This document shows, piece by piece, positions 5,749 to 6,615 of a stretch of 6,615 nucleotides of DNA. A program made the position numbers and the translations under genes. The stretch is from an uncultured Saprospiraceae bacterium (GTDB lineage Bacteria; Bacteroidota; Bacteroidia; Chitinophagales; Saprospiraceae), in the NCBI GenBank assembly GCA_938033975.1, contig CALHKJ010000161.1, positions 1 to 6,615 of the forward strand, written 5' to 3'. Within the stretch, counting starts at the first letter, position 1. Every line of letters begins with the position of its first letter. The notes under the pieces are model-generated. The model ran no database searches. It had not been told where the DNA came from and saw nothing but the letters and a program-made list of their open reading frames with translations.

Positions 5749-6459
5749 ATGACATCCAACATTTATTTACTTTTAGAAGAACTAGAGCAACAAGCAAAAA
5801 AATGGCGAGAAGAGCTGAAGCAATGGAAGATTACTGGAGGCCCTGAAGGTGAAACGAATCAGATATTTCTGAACTCAAGTCTGTCTCAACAGAGGGCTAT
5901 TAAAGCTCTTTATCAACCATTAGCAGCAAAAAGAGCTGAAATAGAAGCACGCATAAAAAGATATGCTAAACCAATTGAAATTCCAACAGATATTGACAAG
6001 CTGCCCTCGGAATTGGAATTAAAACAAATCATCTTTGATTATAAATACAGAATTAAATATATCCTTGACGCAAAGAACGAGTTAAAAAAAATAGGATCGC
6101 CTACAATTGCCCAAGTTGAAGATCAAGATCAAATTCTTTCATTGATAGAAGAACTATATCATGACAAATTAAATTCTATTCTTTTTTTAATCGAAAAAAG
6201 TGAAGTTTACATTCGACTTCAAAAAAGAGATCAGTCTATATCTATTGAAGTAATAAACTTACAATCGGGAATTAAGAACTATTTAGGAACTATAGATGTC
6301 TATTCAATGAAAGAAGCAGGCTTCCAAATTGTCAACAATCAATTTGTAAAAATTGTAGAAGGCAAACCTCAATATTTTTATGAAATAGTTGGAGTGCTAG
6401 GCTTTCTACTAATTGAAGTCTTTCGGTTAAAAGGGGAATTTAATGTGGTTGCTATTTGA
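5749..6459 (+). CDS. Hypothetical protein, helical, no recognised family
   Basis: This 236-residue protein has no signal peptide and is rich in Glu, Lys, Ile and Leu. Residues about 5-26 (LLLEELEQQAKKWREELKQW within them) and 57-72 (AAKRAEIEARIKRYAK within them) look helical and coiled-coil prone. A GGPEGE turn sits at 30-35. Residues about 90-150 are again helical and 150-205 look beta-rich (VYIRLQKRDQSISIEVINL). A hydrophobic stretch at about 211-225 (YEIVGVLGFLLIEVF) could be a buried helix or a weak membrane segment. I do not recognise the family and assign no function. Codon use and AT content match the neighbours, so it looks like a genuine gene. The ATG at 5749 overlaps the TGA of a 12-codon upstream frame in an ATGA arrangement, which may couple translation. 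Confidence 0.75.
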   Translation: MTSNIYLLLEELEQQAKKWREELKQWKITGGPEGETNQIFLNSSLSQQRAIKALYQPLAAKRAEIEARIKRYAKPIEIPTDIDKLPSELELKQIIFDYKYRIKYILDAKNELKKIGSPTIAQVEDQDQILSLIEELYHDKLNSILFLIEKSEVYIRLQKRDQSISIEVINLQSGIKNYLGTIDVYSMKEAGFQIVNNQFVKIVEGKPQYFYEIVGVLGFLLIEVFRLKGEFNVVAI

Positions 6460-6500
6460 GACTCCAGATTCTAAACACAATACCCTTAGGCTAAAGTTTT

Positions 6501-6542
6501 CGTCTTTCATCTTTCGTCTTTCATCTTTCGTCTTTCATCTTT
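6501..6542. repeat. Three perfect 14-bp tandem repeats (CGTCTTTCATCTTT)
   Basis: CGTCTTTCATCTTT occurs exactly three times at 6501-6514, 6515-6528 and 6529-6542. Each copy is two 7-bp subunits (CGTCTTT and CATCTTT), so there is a heptamer period with six subunits. The + strand is pyrimidine-only apart from one G and one A per copy. It begins 41 bp after the hypothetical gene's stop. Such a perfect short array is prone to slippage and may vary between strains. Confidence 0.95.
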
Positions 6543-6552
6543 AGTCCCCAAA

Positions 6553-6615
6553 TTAGTAACATCCAATGGGAGAACCAGGCGGCAAAGCCGGCAACTCAGG
6601 AAGTTTGAAACTACC
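6553..6615 (-). other. Possible 3' end of a minus-strand gene running off the right edge
   Basis: Read from the right edge on the minus strand, 20 codons (GSFKLPELPALPPGSPIGCY) end in TAA at 6553-6555. The same bases on the plus strand open with ATG at 6566 (MGEPGGKAGNSGSLKL), so either direction, or neither, could be coding. With so little sequence this is only a pointer to what may follow. Confidence 0.25.

Overview
The window looks like chromosomal DNA from a member of the Bacteroidota, most likely a marine or soil Cytophagales-type bacterium. Three things support this: a C-terminal type IX secretion (T9SS) type A sorting domain on the first gene, AT-rich coding DNA whose start codons lack Shine-Dalgarno sequences, and a LytTR response regulator paired with a LytS-like membrane histidine kinase. 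The phylum is well supported. The order is an inference.

Layout. Bases 1-1229 (+) hold the 3' part of a secreted M14-type zinc carboxypeptidase that ends in a T9SS sorting domain. Bases 1230-1758 contain no credible gene but are packed with repeats: a perfect hairpin over the stop codon, a GC-rich tandem array alternating two 22-25 bp units, two CCGCC-type palindromes, and three 20-bp direct repeats carrying TCAGGGAGG. An inverted copy of that last repeat lies about 270 bp upstream, so the 288-bp segment 1422-1709 has MITE-like ends. Bases 1759-2358 (+) encode a membrane-anchored SOUL/HBP-family protein, which converges on a four-gene minus-strand cluster across a hairpin.

The minus-strand cluster (5454 down to 2418) reads, in transcription order: a four-helix ABA4-like (DUF4281) membrane protein, an uncharacterised seven-helix membrane protein, a LytS-like histidine kinase and a LytTR response regulator. 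Gaps are only 4, 8 and 1 nt, so this is almost certainly one operon. Two small polytopic membrane proteins of unknown bacterial function are thus co-expressed with a complete signalling pair. This is the most interesting biology in the window. They could form a membrane sensing or enzyme module whose state is reported by the kinase, but that role is inference.

After a 294-bp divergent intergenic region comes an unrecognised, mostly helical, cytoplasmic-looking protein of 236 residues (5749-6459, +), preceded by a tiny overlapping reading frame. It is followed by a perfect 14-bp x 3 tandem repeat. At the right edge there may be the last 20 codons of a minus-strand gene. No rRNA, tRNA, CRISPR array, transposase or phage gene is visible.
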